From the NCBI RefSeq assembly GCF_035481675.1, contig NZ_JAYJJW010000001.1:744001-808000 (forward strand): a stretch of DNA of 64,000 nucleotides, given 5' to 3'. The translations under genes and the position numbers were made by a program. This DNA comes from Alteriqipengyuania_B sp035481675 (GTDB lineage: Bacteria > Pseudomonadota > Alphaproteobacteria > Sphingomonadales > Sphingomonadaceae). Shown in pieces: positions 17,127 to 26,566 of the stretch (position 1 is its first letter; every line of letters begins with the position of its first letter). Below the pieces are notes generated by a model, which saw only the letters and a list, made by a program, of their open reading frames with translations, was not told the origin of the DNA and did not search any database.

Positions 17127-18817
17127 GCGGCAAGTTCCCCGGCCTGCCGCTGGCGCTGGACGAGATCGATGAACGCTTCCTCCAGCGTGACCGGCCGGCC
17201 CGCGATGCGCCCGACATCGCCCTTCATCATTTCCGGCGTGCCCTGCGCGATGACTTCGCCCGCGCTGATAAACAGCAGGCGGTCGCAATTCTCCGCCTCT
17301 TCCATGAAATGCGTCGTGACGACGACCGCAGTGCCGCGCGCGGCGATGGCGTTGATGTGGTACCAGAATTCGCGCCGCACCACCGGATCGACGCCGGAGG
17401 ACGGCTCGTCGAGGAACAGCACCGGCGGAGTGTTGAGGAGCGCGGCACCGAAGGCGAGCCGCTGCCTCTGGCCGAATGGCATTGTTTCCGCCGCGCGCGG
17501 CATCAGCTCCTCCAGCCCCAGCGCATCGACGATCCACGCGATGGCATCCTCGCGCGCTGCGCGACCCATGCCGTACGCGCCGGCCACGAAGCGCAAGTTC
17601 GCCGCCACGCTCAGGTCGCCGTAGAGCGAGAACCGCTGCGGCATGAAGCCGAGTGCCTTGCGCGCCGCGCTGGACGCGGTGCGGAGCGACTTGCCGGCCA
17701 CGGTGGCAGTCCCGCCGGTTGCCGGCACCAGCCCGCAGAGCATCCCGAAGGTCGTCGACTTGCCCGCGCCGTTGGGCCCGAGCAGGCCGAAAATCTCCCC
17801 GCGCCGGACCGTGAAGCCGACATCGTGGACTGCCGTGAATTCGCCGTAGGTCTTGGTGAGACCCAGCGCGCTGACCACCGTTTCGTCCTGCGTCCGTTCT
17901 GGAAAGCGGGCGGCAAGTTTGCTGGCCCCGAACACCGTGCCATCGTCGAGCAGCCGGGCGAAGCCATCGCTGATCGTGGCCGTTGCGCTGTCGGGCACGG
18001 GTTCGCGGTGCAGCACCCTCACCTGCTCGCGCTCGATCCGGGCTTCGAGCACATCGGGATCGCGCTCGATCATACCTAGGAGCGCGCGCTTTCCCTGCGC
18101 GGGAAGCGGCCGCGTCTCCACCCTGCCTGCCCCGAATTGCGCGAGCTCCTCCGGGGTCCCTTCGAAACGCAGGCGTCCTTCGTGCAGAACCGCGACAAAA
18201 TCGCATTCACGCGCCTCGTCTAGCACCGTGGTGGTCCACACGATGGTGCTGCCCGGCGCCGCCAGTTCGCGCGTCAGCGTCAGGATCTCGCCCCGCGAAA
18301 CGGGATCGACCCCGACCGACGGTTCGTCCAGCAGCAGGAGCGGCGGGCGAGCCACGAGGGCGCAGGCGAGCGCCAGTTTCTGCCGCATGCCGCCGGACAG
18401 CCGCCCGACGAGGCGTTTGCGAAACTCCGACAGTCCGGTGCGGCGATAGATCGTCTCGATGCGGTCGCTTTCGGCTTCCAGGTCGACGCCGCGCAGCTCG
18501 GCATAAAGCGCAAGATTACGCTCAACCGGCAAGTCGTCGTAAAGCGCCCCGCCCTGCGGAAGGTACCCGATCCGTCCCCTGTCGAGCGCCGCCACGGGTT
18601 CGCCGAAAACTTCCACCGCTCCGGCATCCGGCTCCACCAGTCCGGCAAGCAGGCGCAGCACGGTGGATTTGCCCGCCGCATCGGGTCCGATGAGGGCAAG
18701 CCGCCGCCCGGCCACGAGCGCCAGTGACAGGTCCGACAAGGCCTGCACCGGAGCACCCTTCTTGCGCGCCGCCGCGAAGCTTTTCGAAACACCTTGCAGC
18801 CTGAAGGCCGCCGGCAT
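17123..18817 (-). CDS. ABC transporter ATP-binding protein with two fused ATPase domains
   Basis: 564 residues, ATG at 18817. Domain 1 (about 1-245) has Walker A-like GPDAAGKS at 44-51, where the central Gly of GxxGxGK is Ala; signature LSGGM and Walker B LLLLDEP. Domain 2 (about 300-560) has a standard GPNGAGKS, but the usual LSGG signature is replaced by PFGQRQRLA; its Walker B is VLFLDEP. Tandem ATPases of this kind power YhiI/RbbA/YhhJ-like exporters. Gene order HlyD-ATPase-permease-permease with 4-base overlaps indicates one operon. Asymmetric motifs suggest the two sites are not equivalent, which is common in fused ABC proteins. Confidence 0.9.
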   Translation of the reverse strand: MPAAFRLQGVSKSFAAARKKGAPVQALSDLSLALVAGRRLALIGPDAAGKSTVLRLLAGLVEPDAGAVEVFGEPVAALDRGRIGYLPQGGALYDDLPVERNLALYAELRGVDLEAESDRIETIYRRTGLSEFRKRLVGRLSGGMRQKLALACALVARPPLLLLDEPSVGVDPVSRGEILTLTRELAAPGSTIVWTTTVLDEARECDFVAVLHEGRLRFEGTPEELAQFGAGRVETRPLPAQGKRALLGMIERDPDVLEARIEREQVRVLHREPVPDSATATISDGFARLLDDGTVFGASKLAARFPERTQDETVVSALGLTKTYGEFTAVHDVGFTVRRGEIFGLLGPNGAGKSTTFGMLCGLVPATGGTATVAGKSLRTASSAARKALGFMPQRFSLYGDLSVAANLRFVAGAYGMGRAAREDAIAWIVDALGLEELMPRAAETMPFGQRQRLAFGAALLNTPPVLFLDEPSSGVDPVVRREFWYHINAIAARGTAVVVTTHFMEEAENCDRLLFISAGEVIAQGTPEMMKGDVGRIAGRPVTLEEAFIDLVQRQRQAGELAA

Positions 18818-18821
18818 CGCT

Positions 18822-19835
18822 TTACTCCCCGCGTGCGTCGGGAAAGGTCACGGTCACCGGCTGTCCCTGTCGCAAGCGGCCTTGCGGGTCCTTCACCGTC
18901 AGGCGGACGCGGTAGACCAGGTCGGCGCGTATGGCCTCGGTCTCGACCGACTTGGGCGTGAATTCCGCAGTCGTGGCAATGGCGCCGACGGTCGCGGAAA
19001 ACGGCTGTTCGATGCCGTCGACATGCACGCGAGCGGCCATTCCCGGCGCGATCTTTGCGAGCTCGCCTTGCGCGATATAGGCGCGGACCCTGACAGGTTC
19101 GGTCAGGGCCAGCGAGACCACCGGCTGCCCCGCCTGCACGATACTGCCGGCCTCGCGAACGCGGGTTATGACCTGGCCGCGCGAGGGAGCGAGCAGGCGT
19201 GTGTCGGACAGGTCAGATTGCGCCAATGCGCGCTCGGCTTCGATAGCCTGCCGGTCGGCGCGGCTCATCGCGCGGTCTTCGGGCCGCTCGCCCGCCTGCA
19301 CCAGCGACACGGCCGCTTCGGCATCCGCGACCCGGGCCTCGGCCGCCTGCACTGCGGCGCGGGCGGTGTCGACCTCCGCCTTCGAGATGAACCCGCGGTC
19401 GATCAGCGCCGCGCGGCGGTCGTACTGCCGCCGGGCTTCTTCAAGCTGCGCGCGCGCATCGGCCAGGCGAGCGCGGCTGCCGGCGATTTCCTGCGGGCGG
19501 GCGCCGGAACGGTCGCGCTGCACCGCAGCGTCCGCCGCCGCGAGCCGCGCATCCACCCCGGCGAGCTGGGCTTCCAGCGGGCCGCGGTCGAGCTGTGCCA
19601 GCAAGTCGCCTTCGGATACCACGTCGCCTTCGTCCACCAGCAGCCGTTCGATCCTGCCGCCCGTGCGAAAGGCGAGCTCGACTTCGTTGATCTCGACATT
19701 GCCGTAGATCTTGAGTTCGCTCTCGGCCTCGGCAGCACCCCACCATCCGAAGGCACGACCGGCGAAGAAGATCGCGGCGCCGAGCGCGGCCACGATCAGG
19801 ATTTTGCGCAATGCGCCCCTCGCCTTGCCTGCCAC
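18822..19835 (-). CDS. HlyD-family periplasmic adaptor of the ABC exporter
   Basis: 337 residues from a GTG preceded by GAGGGGGAGG. One N-terminal membrane anchor (about 11-30), a biotinyl-lipoyl half motif GRIERLLVDEGDVVSEGDLLAQL (core GDVVSEGD), a long alpha-helical hairpin (about 85-205), then the second lipoyl half and beta-barrel domain. This is the YhiI type of membrane fusion protein linking an inner-membrane ABC pump to an outer-membrane channel. No outer-membrane factor is adjacent, so a TolC-like protein elsewhere is presumed. It is the first gene of the exporter operon and lies 81 bases from the end of the XrtA locus. The gap contains CCTGAG/CTCAGG arms (19876-19902) but no T-run. 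Confidence 0.9.
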   Translation of the reverse strand: MAGKARGALRKILIVAALGAAIFFAGRAFGWWGAAEAESELKIYGNVEINEVELAFRTGGRIERLLVDEGDVVSEGDLLAQLDRGPLEAQLAGVDARLAAADAAVQRDRSGARPQEIAGSRARLADARAQLEEARRQYDRRAALIDRGFISKAEVDTARAAVQAAEARVADAEAAVSLVQAGERPEDRAMSRADRQAIEAERALAQSDLSDTRLLAPSRGQVITRVREAGSIVQAGQPVVSLALTEPVRVRAYIAQGELAKIAPGMAARVHVDGIEQPFSATVGAIATTAEFTPKSVETEAIRADLVYRVRLTVKDPQGRLRQGQPVTVTFPDARGE

Positions 19836-19916
19836 CGCAAGCCTCCCCCTCGTCGTCGCAGGATGTGCAACCTCTCCTGAGGGGATTGTGCGCGCACTCA
19901 GGGGCGCGAAGCAAGC

Positions 19917-21821
19917 CTATTTACGGTCACTTATCCCCAAGGCCCCGAGGCTGCGTTCGAGCATCACCAACTGCCAGAGTATCCGACCGTGGTCGGACCG
20001 GCCGGAAATATGGCGGTCCGCAAGATCGGATAGCGCCTTGGGATCGAACCAGTCGAGCGCTGCCAGCGTCTTGCTTCGGGCCACCTGCCGGGCCGACGAT
20101 GCCAGCGGTCCGCGAAACCATTCGGCGATCGGCATCACGAAGCCCTGCTTGGGGCGGTAGAGGATGTCGCGGGGCAGGTAGCGTTCCATGGTGCGCTTCA
20201 GGATTGCCTTGCCCTCGCGGCCAGAAACCCGCTGCCCTTCCGGCAAGGCGGCGGCGAACTCAACGAGCCGGTGGTCGAGCAGCGGTTCGCGCGCTTCCAG
20301 GCTGGTCGCCATGCTGGTGCGATCGACCTTGGTCAGGATGTCGCTCGGCAGCCAGAACTTGAGGTCCGCATATTGCGCGCGGTCCAGCCCGCTGCGCGCC
20401 GGTGCGGTCTCCATCGTCTCGATGAATGGCTGCTCCGCGCGATAGTCACCCCGGGCCTTGAGGAAGGCTTCGGAATACAGCGCGGCGCGCTGGTCCGGCC
20501 CGGTAATCGAGACGGCAGAGGCATATGCCTCGGCCCCGCTCACCGACAGGGCGGACAAGGTCGCCTTGGCGCGCAAGGGCCGCGGCGCCCAATCGGCCTT
20601 GGGATAGATGCTGGCGAGCGGGCCCAGGATCGCCGACCGAATGCCCGCCGGGATGCGGCTGCGCAGGCGATCCTCGTGATGCTGGAAGACTTGGCGCCGA
20701 TAGCCTGCGAGCGCCTCGTCCGCGCCGTCGCCGGACAGGGCCACGGTGACATGCTCGCGAGCCAGCTGGCAAACCCGCCAGGTCGGCAGCGCGGAGGCAT
20801 CCGCGAAGGGCTCGTCGAACATTGCCGCGATAGCGTCCAGCGCGCCGAAATCGTCGGGATCGACGCGGCGCGATTTGTGGTCGGTGCCGAACAGCGCGGC
20901 TATGCGCTCGGCATATGAGCTTTCGTCCACCGCCTCGACGTCGAAGCCGATGGAGCAGGTGGTGACCGGCTGCACGCTCCCTTCCGCCATCAGCGCGACG
21001 ACGCTGGAGCTGTCGACCCCGCCCGAAAGGAATGCGCCCAGCGGAACGTCGGACACCATGCGCGATTGCACCGCCTCGCGCATCAAGTGCAGCAATTCCG
21101 CTTCGAGATCGGCGGCTTTGCCCTTGCGACGCTCCGCGAAAGTGATGTCCCACCATTGGCGCGGTTGCGGCGCGGGCTTGCCCATGTCGAACAGGCGGTA
21201 ATGACCCGCCGGCAGCTTCTCCACGCCGGAGAGGAAGGACCGGTGATCAGGCACATAGCCCCAGGTCATGTATTCCTCGACCGCCAGCGGATCGACGCTG
21301 CGCCGCATCAACGGATGGGCGAGGATGGCTTTCAGTTCGGAAGCGAACGCGATCCCGCCGTCGCTGAGCCGTGCCATGAAAAGCGGCTTCACCCCGAAAC
21401 GGTCGCGCGCTAGCAGCAGCTGCTTCTTCTCAAGATCGTAAAGCGCGAAGGCAAACATGCCGTCGAGGCGGGAGAGGCAACCCTCGCCCCACTTCTGCCA
21501 GGCGGCGAGGATGACTTCGGTGTCGCCATCGGTGAGGAATCGGGTGCCGTCCTTTTCCAGCTCGCGGCGTAAGGCGCGGAAATTGTAGATCTCGCCATTG
21601 AAGACGATGACCGCGCGCCCGTCGGCGGACACCATCGGCTGCGGCGAGCCTTCGAGGTCGATGATCGAAAGGCGGCGATGGCCGAGCGCGATGCCATGGT
21701 CGGTCCACACGCCCGCGCCGTCGGGGCCGCGATGGGCGATGGCGTCGCACATGCGCTCCACCCGTGCCGGATCGACCGGACGGGGGTTTTCCGGATGGAT
21801 GATGCCCGCAATCCCGCACAT
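19917..21821 (-). CDS. Asparagine synthase-type amidotransferase, XrtA system-associated
   Basis: 634 residues; start at MCGIAG so that Cys2 is the glutaminase nucleophile, and the extended frame to 21899 is rejected. Class II glutaminase about 2-210 (AHRGPDGAGVW), asparagine-synthase ATP-pyrophosphatase domain after about 230 with SGGVDSS and DRTSMATSLEAREP. In XrtA loci this family (TIGR03108, cited from memory) is thought to amidate or aminate a sugar acid or amino-acid substituent of the polysaccharide rather than supply bulk asparagine; that is inference from location. Last gene of the long operon, ten bases after xrtA. Confidence 0.93.
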   Translation of the reverse strand: MCGIAGIIHPENPRPVDPARVERMCDAIAHRGPDGAGVWTDHGIALGHRRLSIIDLEGSPQPMVSADGRAVIVFNGEIYNFRALRRELEKDGTRFLTDGDTEVILAAWQKWGEGCLSRLDGMFAFALYDLEKKQLLLARDRFGVKPLFMARLSDGGIAFASELKAILAHPLMRRSVDPLAVEEYMTWGYVPDHRSFLSGVEKLPAGHYRLFDMGKPAPQPRQWWDITFAERRKGKAADLEAELLHLMREAVQSRMVSDVPLGAFLSGGVDSSSVVALMAEGSVQPVTTCSIGFDVEAVDESSYAERIAALFGTDHKSRRVDPDDFGALDAIAAMFDEPFADASALPTWRVCQLAREHVTVALSGDGADEALAGYRRQVFQHHEDRLRSRIPAGIRSAILGPLASIYPKADWAPRPLRAKATLSALSVSGAEAYASAVSITGPDQRAALYSEAFLKARGDYRAEQPFIETMETAPARSGLDRAQYADLKFWLPSDILTKVDRTSMATSLEAREPLLDHRLVEFAAALPEGQRVSGREGKAILKRTMERYLPRDILYRPKQGFVMPIAEWFRGPLASSARQVARSKTLAALDWFDPKALSDLADRHISGRSDHGRILWQLVMLERSLGALGISDRK

Positions 21822-21831
21822 GGCGCGTCGC

Positions 21832-23391
21832 CTAGCGCGGCGTGGTGATGTCGTCGAGCCATTCCCCGCGCGGGGAAATGCTCGCTGCGAAGTCGGCAAC
21901 GGTGGCTTTCGCGTCGTCGCCTTCCGCCGAAAGGATCAGCGTCGCGGTGGGTTCGCGCTGCATGGCAAGCTTGTCGAGCAGCGTGTGCAGCCTCAGCCGT
22001 GCGCCGCTGCCCGTGACATTGTCGCCTTGCAGGTAGCTGGTCTCGGCATAGCGCTTGTGATCTCCGGCGATCAGCAGCCATTGCGCCGAATGGTCCGCTG
22101 CGCCCGCTGCATCACCCAGCCAACGCCAGTCGGAGCCCGGCACCAGCGCGCCGGTGCCGAAAGCTGCAGCCTCCCGGCCCGGCCCTTGCGATGCATAAAG
22201 CGCGACGAACACGTCGACCCGGCGGCCGTCCGCGTCGGTGTAGCTGCCCAGCAGGCGGTGGTCAGCGCGGGGGGCTTGCGGCTCCCACGCGAAGCGCGGC
22301 GCGTAATCAGTCCGCGACCAGCCCGGAACTTCCGGCAAGTCGATCAGCGAAGGCACGGCAGCGCGCGCATTTCCGCTCGCCAGCGACCATGCCGCGGCGA
22401 GCGCGAGCAAAGCCGCCGTCAGAAACGCCGCCAGCGATGGCCGCATGGACGGGGACGAGATACGCGTGAGCACTGGGTTGGCCTCGATTGAGGCCGCGTC
22501 GATCGCGGGCTCGTCCGCAGCCCGGTCGAAAAAGCGCCATGCGAGTGCTAGAACCAGCACAAGGACGAGCGCAAAGAAGATCCAGCCATAGAAAATATGG
22601 TCGAAGCCGGCGGCGAACTCTACGCCCTGCGACTGCGCGATGTAGATCGTGCCCCATGCCCTGATGCCGTTGGCCAGGATCGGGACGATAAGAGCGAAGG
22701 CTATGAAGACGATCCGGCGCAGCCAGCTGCGGAACCCGACATGCGCCACCAGCGTGCCGAGCGCGGCCATGGCGACGAGGAATTTCACCCCCGAACATGC
22801 CTCCGCAACTTCGAACAATCCCACTGGCGTGTCGATGAACACGCCATCGATGACGGCGGGAATGCCGCTCCATTCCGTCAGCTGGATGGTGATTGCCGCA
22901 GTCACCATCTGTAGCGGCGGGACCAGCTCGTCGCCGAACGGCACGAGGAATACCATGTAGGCGAGCGGGAATAGCAGGCCCCAGGCGACGCGGGGCCCGA
23001 GGATGGCGAGTACGCTGCCCTGCAGCATTGCCACCACCCCGGCTTGCCGGAACAGGTCGATGCCTGCGAGCGCGCCGCACAGCCACAGGAAAGCTGCGCC
23101 GAAGACGACGCAGAGGCCGGGCCACCATCCCTGCGGGACGAGCTTGGCAAGCTCGTCCCTGCGCGTGGCGACCAGCCAGGCGAGGATCGGGGGGATGAAG
23201 ACGATGTGGTTGTAGGTCGAACTGTTCCACCACTGGTCGGCCATGCGCGCCCAGTCCGGGAAGAACAGGGCAAACACCACCAGCCAGCATCCGGCCAGCG
23301 CCACGAGCGGCCGCTGCCAAGCGGCAGGCACCCGGCCCGCCAAGTCAAACGCGCGTTGGCGCAGCGGGGCCTGGCTCAACTCAGCCGACAT
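21832..23391 (-). CDS. xrtA: Exosortase A fused to an EpsI domain
   Basis: 519 residues. The exosortase part (about 1-285) has about eight membrane helices and the full catalytic triad: Cys199 in EACSGVKF, Arg244 in NGIRAWGTIY and His265 in FDHIFYGWI. The C-terminal part (about 310-515) is a soluble EpsI (DUF3485) domain, which in other organisms is a separate protein. XrtA cleaves PEP-CTERM sorting signals and transfers the protein to the envelope, in species that also make exopolysaccharide. No PEP-CTERM protein is encoded in this window. Its start overlaps the glycosyltransferase gene by 11 bases. Confidence 0.95.
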   Translation of the reverse strand: MSAELSQAPLRQRAFDLAGRVPAAWQRPLVALAGCWLVVFALFFPDWARMADQWWNSSTYNHIVFIPPILAWLVATRRDELAKLVPQGWWPGLCVVFGAAFLWLCGALAGIDLFRQAGVVAMLQGSVLAILGPRVAWGLLFPLAYMVFLVPFGDELVPPLQMVTAAITIQLTEWSGIPAVIDGVFIDTPVGLFEVAEACSGVKFLVAMAALGTLVAHVGFRSWLRRIVFIAFALIVPILANGIRAWGTIYIAQSQGVEFAAGFDHIFYGWIFFALVLVLVLALAWRFFDRAADEPAIDAASIEANPVLTRISSPSMRPSLAAFLTAALLALAAAWSLASGNARAAVPSLIDLPEVPGWSRTDYAPRFAWEPQAPRADHRLLGSYTDADGRRVDVFVALYASQGPGREAAAFGTGALVPGSDWRWLGDAAGAADHSAQWLLIAGDHKRYAETSYLQGDNVTGSGARLRLHTLLDKLAMQREPTATLILSAEGDDAKATVADFAASISPRGEWLDDITTPR

Positions 23392-24616
23392 CGCGCGCCA
23401 GCTCCCGGTGGACCGGGAAGCCCATCAACGCGGGCAGCTTCTCTAGCATGGCGGGCCAGCTGCGATGGTCGAGCACAAAGTCCCGGCCCGCCGCGCCAAG
23501 CGCGTTGCGGCGCTCGCCGTCGGCCAATAGCGCCAAAGCGGATGCTGCGAAATCCTCGTCGCTGTCGGCGATTTCGAGATGGACGCCCGCTTGCGCCTCG
23601 ATCCCGGTCGCGGCTTCGGGCGTGACGAGGACGGGCCGGGCCATGGCCATCGCCTCCAGCACCTTGTTCTGCACTCCGCGCGCGATGGTAAGCGGGGCCA
23701 CGACGATATCCGCCGCAGCAAGGAAGGGGCGCATGTCGGGCACGGCGCCCCACACGCGGGTTCCGTTCAAGCCGTCCAGTCGCTGAACCTCCGCCGACGG
23801 TGCGCGGCCGACGATGTGGAACGCGGCATCTGGATGAACCTCGCAAATAACGGGCATGATGCGCCGAGCCATCCGCTCCACTGCGGACACGTTCGGCGCA
23901 TAATCCATCTGGCCGCTGAAGACGAAATGCGGGCCTTTCGTGGCCGCAATGTCCGGCTGGGGCGTCGCGCTGCGCGGGGAAAAGAACTCTGCATCGATAC
24001 CATTGCCGAGCGCCTGAACGTCGGCCGCGCTGCCACCGGGCAAGCGGCGGCGCATCAGCCGTGCTTCCGCCTCGCTCACCAGCAGCGCATGATCGGCTGC
24101 CTCGCACAGTCGGACTTCCTCGCGGTGGAGCAGACGTGCTTCGCGTGCGTCGATCCATGCGCGGGGGCCGCTACCATCGTCGGCGTAGGCGGCAAACTTG
24201 GCCGAATCGACATCGACCAGATCGACGACGAGCCGCCCGGTCCAGTCGGCCGGTACGTATTGCCCCATCTGCCCGGAAAAGACGTAGATCGCGCCGATCT
24301 GTCGCTCTCGCAGGGTCTTTTCGACCCAGTCGCGCAGGCTTTCATTGCGGAATGCGGTGAGGCTGACCGGCTCGCGGCTTGCGAGCGCTTTCAGGCCTGC
24401 GACGGCAAGCGGCGTGGTCCGGCGCGCGAGGTGGAAGCTATCCGCGATCGCCGCCAGTTCGCCCTCCTGCGCCATGTCGTCATCGGTTTCGCCAAGCGTG
24501 CCGACATGAACCGGCGCGATGGCGGCCAGCGCCTTCAGGATGTGGTGCGAACGGATCTTGTCCCCGCGATCGGGCGGAAACGGCACGCGGTGCGCGAGGA
24601 AGAGAATTTCGCTCAT
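23381..24616 (-). CDS. Glycosyltransferase, XrtA/PEP-CTERM system-associated (TIGR03087 type)
   Basis: 411 residues. GT-B fold: N-terminal LFLAHRVPFPPDRGDKIRSHH, the hallmark opening of this family, and a C-terminal donor-binding half with FSGQMDYAPN and the AVAPL-like VVAPLTIARGVQNKVLEAMAM segment (core GVQNKVLEAM). It should add one sugar of the repeating unit at the cytoplasmic face. It sits between the FemAB gene and xrtA, matching the conserved order of exosortase A loci. Confidence 0.93.
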   Translation of the reverse strand: MSEILFLAHRVPFPPDRGDKIRSHHILKALAAIAPVHVGTLGETDDDMAQEGELAAIADSFHLARRTTPLAVAGLKALASREPVSLTAFRNESLRDWVEKTLRERQIGAIYVFSGQMGQYVPADWTGRLVVDLVDVDSAKFAAYADDGSGPRAWIDAREARLLHREEVRLCEAADHALLVSEAEARLMRRRLPGGSAADVQALGNGIDAEFFSPRSATPQPDIAATKGPHFVFSGQMDYAPNVSAVERMARRIMPVICEVHPDAAFHIVGRAPSAEVQRLDGLNGTRVWGAVPDMRPFLAAADIVVAPLTIARGVQNKVLEAMAMARPVLVTPEAATGIEAQAGVHLEIADSDEDFAASALALLADGERRNALGAAGRDFVLDHRSWPAMLEKLPALMGFPVHRELARDVG

Positions 24617-24625
24617 TGCCCCGCC

Positions 24626-25684
24626 TCACCCGAGGCTGCGGGCGATGAAGGGGCCGATGCGGTTGGCGACGGACAGCGGCAGGCGCTGCCACGCGGCGAT
24701 CTTTGCCGAGTTGCCGTCGCTGGTGGGGTCGACGTCGCGCGGCTTGCAGCCCGGCGCGGTCCATTTCGCATAAGCGAGCGGCTCCGGCTCGAACCCCCAG
24801 TTCTTCTTGTAGTGCCAAGGACCGCTGCCGGTCTTGCTGCGCCCGAAATCGAAGCGCGTCATGCCGCGGCGGCGGGCGTGGCGCATCAGCTCGAAATACA
24901 TGCGGTCGTTGGCGCGCAGATGCCGCGCTGCTGCCGTTCCGCCGCCCCAATAAGGCAGCACGGCGCCGTCGTGGTAGAGCGACAGGACGCTCGCTACCGG
25001 CGCGCCATGATGCCGCAAGGTCAGGATGTCTGCGTCGAGCGTATCGAGTACCGCATCGAAAAGGCTGCGCGGAAAGACCGGCGTGCCCAGATTGCGGACG
25101 CTTTCCGCATAGACGCAGTAGTGGTCCGCCCGGTCACGCTCGGAGACGCCGACCGAAACTGCAAGGTCGTTCTTCAGCCCCTTGCGCACCTCGGCGCGGG
25201 CCTTGCGCGGGATGGCCAGCAATTCGGCTTCGTCGTCGGCAGCAAGATCGCGCGCGAAGCCGCAATGCGCCTGGTCCTGCACGCGCCACCCGGCAGGCGC
25301 CTCGCCGCCCCTCAGCTCCACCTCCTCGCACGACAGTCGGATGGCCAATTCCTCTACCGCCTGTGCAAGTGCGGCATGGCCTGCTTCGTCGAAAGCGAGA
25401 ATACCTCCTTCGACAGCAAATCCGCTCGAAACGAGCGCGCGGCCGAAGACGGGCGAATGCACTTCGGTCAGGGGAAGGAAGCCGGTGAGTTCGCCAGCCC
25501 GTTCCGCGACGAGACCATGGGCGACTTGCCCCGTGCCCTGTTCCACGGCAGCGAGCCACTGCGGACGGTGGAACACGGTGCCGCCCTGCTCCGCCACGAA
25601 CGCCTCCAGCCGCGCGCATTCGTCCGGCTCGGCAAGCCGGGCAGCGCGCACCTGGATGCGGGTGTGGGCGAAGGGCGCGTTCAC
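24626..25684 (-). CDS. FemAB/GNAT-like acyltransferase, XrtA system-associated
   Basis: 352 residues from the GTG in a GTGA overlap with the deacetylase gene; the frame extended to 26149 is shadow. Contains two GNAT-like halves as in FemAB ligases, with FHRPQWLAAVE near residue 38 and FDFGRSKTGSGPWHYKKNWG near 300, typical of TIGR03019 proteins. FemAB enzymes transfer amino acids from aminoacyl-tRNA; in this context it may add an aminoacyl group to the polysaccharide. A second, distinct acyltransferase of similar fold is encoded at 35655-36629. Confidence 0.9.
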   Translation of the reverse strand: MNAPFAHTRIQVRAARLAEPDECARLEAFVAEQGGTVFHRPQWLAAVEQGTGQVAHGLVAERAGELTGFLPLTEVHSPVFGRALVSSGFAVEGGILAFDEAGHAALAQAVEELAIRLSCEEVELRGGEAPAGWRVQDQAHCGFARDLAADDEAELLAIPRKARAEVRKGLKNDLAVSVGVSERDRADHYCVYAESVRNLGTPVFPRSLFDAVLDTLDADILTLRHHGAPVASVLSLYHDGAVLPYWGGGTAAARHLRANDRMYFELMRHARRRGMTRFDFGRSKTGSGPWHYKKNWGFEPEPLAYAKWTAPGCKPRDVDPTSDGNSAKIAAWQRLPLSVANRIGPFIARSLG

Positions 25685-26553
25685 GCGGCCAAGCTCTCCG
25701 CCGATTGCGCTTCGCGATGGGCAATCATGTCCATCCGTCCCCACGCGAACTCGTCCACCAGCTGGCGCAGCTTGTCCGCCATCTGGTCGAGCTTCGAATA
25801 GTGGCGAAGGCGCGACTTGAGCGGCGCCCCGGCCACGCGCGGCTGGCCCGGGTCGATTTCCCACGGGTGGAAATAGAACACGGCGGGACGCGCGTCGGTG
25901 CGATTCACCTGCCGGATTGCCCAGCGCGAGAAGGCGTAGGGAAGCACGCGGAAGAACCCGCCGCCGCCCGCTGCCAAGCGCTTCCCGCCGAACATGGCGG
26001 TCGTCACCGGGATTTCGACAAGGTCGCTCCACGGCAGCGGCTTGAAAGCGAAGCGCGGGGCGTCCGCCCAGCCATAATGATCGTGCGTGACCGGCGCGAC
26101 GCTGCTGGAATAGGCATAACCTTGCTCGGCCAGTTCCGCATAGGCCCACGGCGTGCGGTGATCTATCGAGAAACTCGGCGCGCGATAGCCGGTGATGCGC
26201 ACCCCGCCTGCATCCTCAAGGACCTTGCGGGCGCGGTCGATGTCAGCGCGAAACGCCTCGCGGCCCAGCTTGAAGACGCGGCCGTGGTCCCAGCCATGGC
26301 TGGCCAGTTCGTGGCCGCGCGCCACGATTTCGCCGATCAGCGGCTTGTGGCGCTCGGCCACCCAGCCCAGCGTGAAAAACGTCGCCTTCACCTCGGCGGC
26401 ATCGAACATGTCGAGGATCAGCCGGACGTTGCGGTCGACCCGGTCATCCAGATTGTCCCAGTCGCCGCGCTCGATCACGTTCTCGAACGCGCCGACCTGG
26501 AACCAGTCCTCGACATCGACCGACAGGCCATTGACGATGCGTGCGGAATCCAT
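25681..26553 (-). CDS. Polysaccharide deacetylase, XrtA system-associated
   Basis: 290 residues. NodB fold: SVDVEDWFQV (residues 11-20) carries the catalytic and metal Asp residues, ELASHGWDHG the metal His pair, YRAPSFSI the Arg motif, and FYFHPWEIDP the closing His. A DUF3473-like C-terminal segment follows, as in TIGR03006. It should remove acetyl groups from N-acetyl sugars of the polymer or its lipid-linked precursor. GTGA overlap with FemAB indicates coupled translation. No signal peptide is visible, which fits a cytoplasmic substrate or an unusual export route. Confidence 0.93.
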   Translation of the reverse strand: MDSARIVNGLSVDVEDWFQVGAFENVIERGDWDNLDDRVDRNVRLILDMFDAAEVKATFFTLGWVAERHKPLIGEIVARGHELASHGWDHGRVFKLGREAFRADIDRARKVLEDAGGVRITGYRAPSFSIDHRTPWAYAELAEQGYAYSSSVAPVTHDHYGWADAPRFAFKPLPWSDLVEIPVTTAMFGGKRLAAGGGGFFRVLPYAFSRWAIRQVNRTDARPAVFYFHPWEIDPGQPRVAGAPLKSRLRHYSKLDQMADKLRQLVDEFAWGRMDMIAHREAQSAESLAA

Positions 26554-26566
26554 GCCGCCTGCTCCC

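Noticed and set aside
16026..18206. A 726-codon reading of the first permease
   Set aside because: Its N-terminal 360 residues are antisense-like translation of the ATPase region in another frame; the real start is the GTG at 17126 in a GTGA overlap.
24626..26149. A longer start for the FemAB protein
   Set aside because: The extra residues are shadow of the deacetylase gene; the GTGA overlap at 25684 gives the family's normal N-terminus.
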